From assembly GCA_039654915.1 (NCBI GenBank), contig CM077596.1:69069751-69133750 (forward strand): a stretch of DNA of 64,000 bases, read 5' to 3'. The notes beneath the pieces are model-generated. The model had not been told where the DNA came from, did not search any database, and worked only from the letters and a program-made list of their open reading frames with translations. Both the position numbers and the translations under genes were made by a program. Position 1 is the first letter of the stretch, and each line of letters begins with the position of its first letter. This document shows, one piece after another, positions 61,701 to 64,000 of this stretch. The stretch comes from Aquilaria yunnanensis. Taxonomy: Eukaryota; Streptophyta; Magnoliopsida; Malvales; Thymelaeaceae.

Positions 61701-62086
61701 TAGGCCAACTCCTGTTTTGCCATTTCCTCAGGAGTCATTTTTACAATGCAAACCACAATCTTGTGCTCGTGTGGGAGATTGGTATAAACCATGTCCATCA
61801 CGTCCTTATCTGTTTTCAACCCCCTTACTATATCCTCCAATGACATTGTGTGAAAAGTAAGAGTCCAATAGTAGTTCATGAATCCACTGTATCCCAACTC
61901 ATCCACCATTTGATCAATGTCAACCATACTAATCTTGTGTATGTTACAGGCATCAAAATGATCCACCAAACCTTCCACATATGTCTTCCATGACAGATTG
62001 GCAAAGTAACCCCCATAATGCATTTGGATTATAAACCAAGTCTCATTAGGAACTACATGATAACAAAGGAAAGAATAAATAAACAC
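58792..62086 (-). pseudogene. Decayed MULE (MuDR-type) transposase
   Basis: Minus-strand domains in order: PB1-like N-terminal domain (62040-61740); an acidic linker (61564-61120); MuDR-type DNA-binding domain (60960-60715); MULE transposase domain (60600-59550) with the catalytic-type SLDGCFLKGRYGGQ and FMSDRQ motifs and a NNLCECLNRFI helix; a SWIM zinc finger (CSCRKWQLTGIPCNHAC, about 59450-59515); a CX2CX4HX4C zinc knuckle (about 59165-59210); and a Gly/Arg-rich tail ending at 58792. Lesions: in-frame stops at 61622-61624 and about 61109, a one-base shift in an A-run near 61013, a lost segment near 60715, a shift at the G7 run (59574-59580), and two more stops near 59350 and 59290. A probable intron lies at about 60140-60060. 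Several stops fit C-to-T decay. This copy cannot make transposase. Confidence 0.9.
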
Positions 62087-64000
62087 ACTAAAAATACTCG
62101 AATAAAATATCCATCACTAACCCACATTCTTCTCTCAATGGACCCCTGGTCCACTGGTCCCCCCCCAACAACTGACACAGTGCCTTCCTACAACACACAC
62201 CTACCCTTTTTTATGCGCTTTCAACAACTAATAAATACACAACACAACAGAAAACAAACTTATTTTCATTTAAGTACAAAACTTACGGTAGTGTCAGTCC
62301 TCTTCGTCCTTTTTCCTTCGTCTCCACTTCGTCAATCGGAATTTTGCCTTCATATTCACCTTCTCCTTCATCGTATTTTTGCCACCCCAACCACCAAAAC
62401 AACCGCCGATTACACAGAATTTTCCCTCGCCTTATCGCTAGGGTTAACAGTTACTATAGCACTAGCAGGGAGAAGAACAAAGCTTCGAAAACCAGGGAAA
62501 GAGAGTAGAGGCAGTTGGCGGTAATAAATGACTCACCTATCCACCATGTATTAATTGCCACGTATGCATTTTTCGTCCTGGATAACGGCCAAAATGACTA
62601 GAAGGACTAACATTGAACTCGATTTGATAGTTAGGGGACCGTAATAGTAACTTTTATAGTTAGGGGATCATTTTAGGACAAACGTAAAAGTTAAGGGACC
62701 AAATTTGGAGTTTACCCCATAAAGTCCATAACATGCCTATTTTGTCCCAATTATAGTCCTTCTGTCACTTTCATAGTTAACTTTGACGAAAATTATGTGA
62801 AAACTAACAAAATTGGTCCAACATTTTCTTATTCCCACCCAAATCACCTTCAACCTAGTATATCACCACTTTAACCACCATCTCCATCTCTACCCCTCTT
62901 TTGCTATCTCTCTTCCACCCCCATGGTGTTTGTCAGATGAGATATATATAAGCTTCGCCCAAAGCTATGGATGAGTTGTCTAACTTGACTAGCAATACAA
63001 GCTTTTTTGTTTCATTTGAATCTTTAGAATCAAACTATAGGATACACGAGACAAACATACAAGACAATATCCAAATATTTCTCCGAAAAATTTCAAGACG
63101 AGGTGCTTTAGGCACCATTGACTCCAACATTGAAAACCCATCAACCGAGTTGCTACACTGGTGTTTCAGCTTTCCTCCATTCTTGTTGCTCAAGCCCGAC
63201 CATCCAGAATCCTCAGGCTTGACATTAAAAGTGAGATTAAGATCTCCCGGCTACGAGAATTGGACCTCAAATTAGGCCCATCAGTGGTGGGAGCTGCAAA
63301 ATTCATTAGGTATTTTGATAACATTCAAAGCGAAGATTCTGATTTGAGTTTGTTCTTGATGGAAATTGAATGATTAAATTTGAATTGAGTGAAGCCAACC
63401 GCCAGGACATGAGCTCCATAGACCCTTCTGCCATCTTGCACATCAACTCCGAGTAGCAAGAGCACACTGATAGCTCATAGTTCCATCACCGCTTCCACCA
63501 TTGCACCTAACCATCCCAGACTCAACTGCCACACGGCGATTCCCCTTAGCCAAGCATAGTGCCAGCAGCACCTTTGTGGTGGGTTTCACCCCACTTAGCA
63601 TTTCAAATTCGAAACAATCCTTCTCGCATAAATTTAGGCAGACAAATGGGGTCGGATAGCGGGTTGAGAACCAGGCATGACTCGAATCCTAGGTGTTGGA
63701 TTGAAACCTGGGTCTATAAGCAAATTTTGTTGCATGTGAATTAAGGAAGTGGGTATGGGAAAATTTCTTTGGGTGAAGCTGTGGGATGCTGATAAAGATG
63801 AAAAAGAGAAGGAAGAGAAGGACCCCGGACAAGTTGAACATTTGTTCAAGGTTGGAGGTGGAGGACGAAGTGGAGGGGCTGGGGGCTGGGAAAATGGAGA
63901 TGGAAGGAGAGGGGAGGGTGACAAAAGAGATTGTGATTGAAGTGCTAATTTACTAGGTTGAGGGTGATTTTAGTAGGATTAAAAAATGCATAACCAATGT

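Larger units (their letters stand above)
57401..62727. mobile_element. Near-complete two-gene MULE, 5309 bp, perfect 9-bp TSD
   Basis: The element is 57410-62718, flanked by ATAAAGTCC (57401-57409 and 62719-62727). TIRs of about 180 bp pair 57410-57590 with 62530-62718, for example CCAAATTTGGTCCCTTAACT and 'gcatacgtggcaattg' against their complements at the right. It carries a transposase gene on the minus strand (now broken) and a zf-GRF/membrane-anchor ORF on the plus strand, transcribed toward each other from the two TIRs. This layout with two convergent genes recalls maize MuDR (mudrA and mudrB), though the second gene here is a different protein. Confidence 0.92.
57329..64000. mobile_element. 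Outer TIR element split by the 5.3-kb MULE, right end beyond window
   Basis: The left terminus begins GGGTAAATTTTATTGTGGTC at 57329. It is interrupted at 57409 and resumes at 62719 with 'tattttgtcccaattatagtcc'. Its inverted partner begins to appear at 63950-64000: 'ctaggttgagggtgatttt...aaaaaatg..aaccaatgt' is complementary to 62810-62865. The element therefore continues past the window. Its interior (62940-63900) has open frames such as 62967-63275, and 63161-63373 in another frame. These are protein-like but unrecognised and may be captured fragments. Confidence 0.65.

Overview
The window is nuclear DNA from a dicotyledonous plant. Its genes have many short introns with GT-AG borders, long AT-rich intergenic DNA, and many small terminal-inverted-repeat (TIR) transposons. 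I found no rRNA, tRNA, CRISPR or organellar sequence.

Host genes, left to right: an IQ67-domain calmodulin-binding protein (1795-3671, minus; IQD15-like); a chloroplast small heat shock protein (10051-10819, plus; HSP21 type); a PAM2 plus two-RRM poly(A)-binding-protein interactor (19537-22825, minus; CID10-like); a 16-exon WD40/TFIIIC-90-type protein (33646-42032, minus); an SF2/ASF-type SR splicing factor (43598-46244, plus; SR34A-like), divergent from the TFIIIC gene across about 0.4 kb of likely shared promoter; a 3' remnant of an acidic ribosomal P-protein gene (48543-49084); two small same-strand genes with the same C-terminal motif (50019-50270 and 51164-51437); and a membrane-anchored START-domain protein (51880-54297, minus). 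From memory, the order IQD15, CID10, WD40/TFIIIC-like, SR34A matches Arabidopsis At3g49380, At3g49390, At3g49400 and At3g49430, so the left two thirds look like a conserved block stretched by transposons. Exon borders were read by eye. All listed multi-exon models keep an open frame.

Transposons fill the gaps. Several Mutator-like (MULE) non-autonomous elements have 9-10 bp target-site duplications (148-1504, 7027-8102, 27332-27890, 28002-30014, 47129-48052, probably 54547-56541). There is a hAT element with a perfect 8-bp duplication (8408-9210), a palindromic Tourist-type MITE with TTA duplication (24031-24343), and a 2.3-kb solo LTR with a 5-bp duplication (14414-16699). The right end (57410-62718) is a near-complete 5.3-kb MULE with a perfect 9-bp duplication. 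It carries a decayed transposase on the minus strand and, on the plus strand, an open zf-GRF/coiled-coil/membrane-anchor ORF. It is inserted in a second TIR element that begins at 57329 and runs off the window.

The features most worth following up are the two-gene MULE with its GRF protein, and the pair of small genes sharing an APxxDGxHCFET ending.
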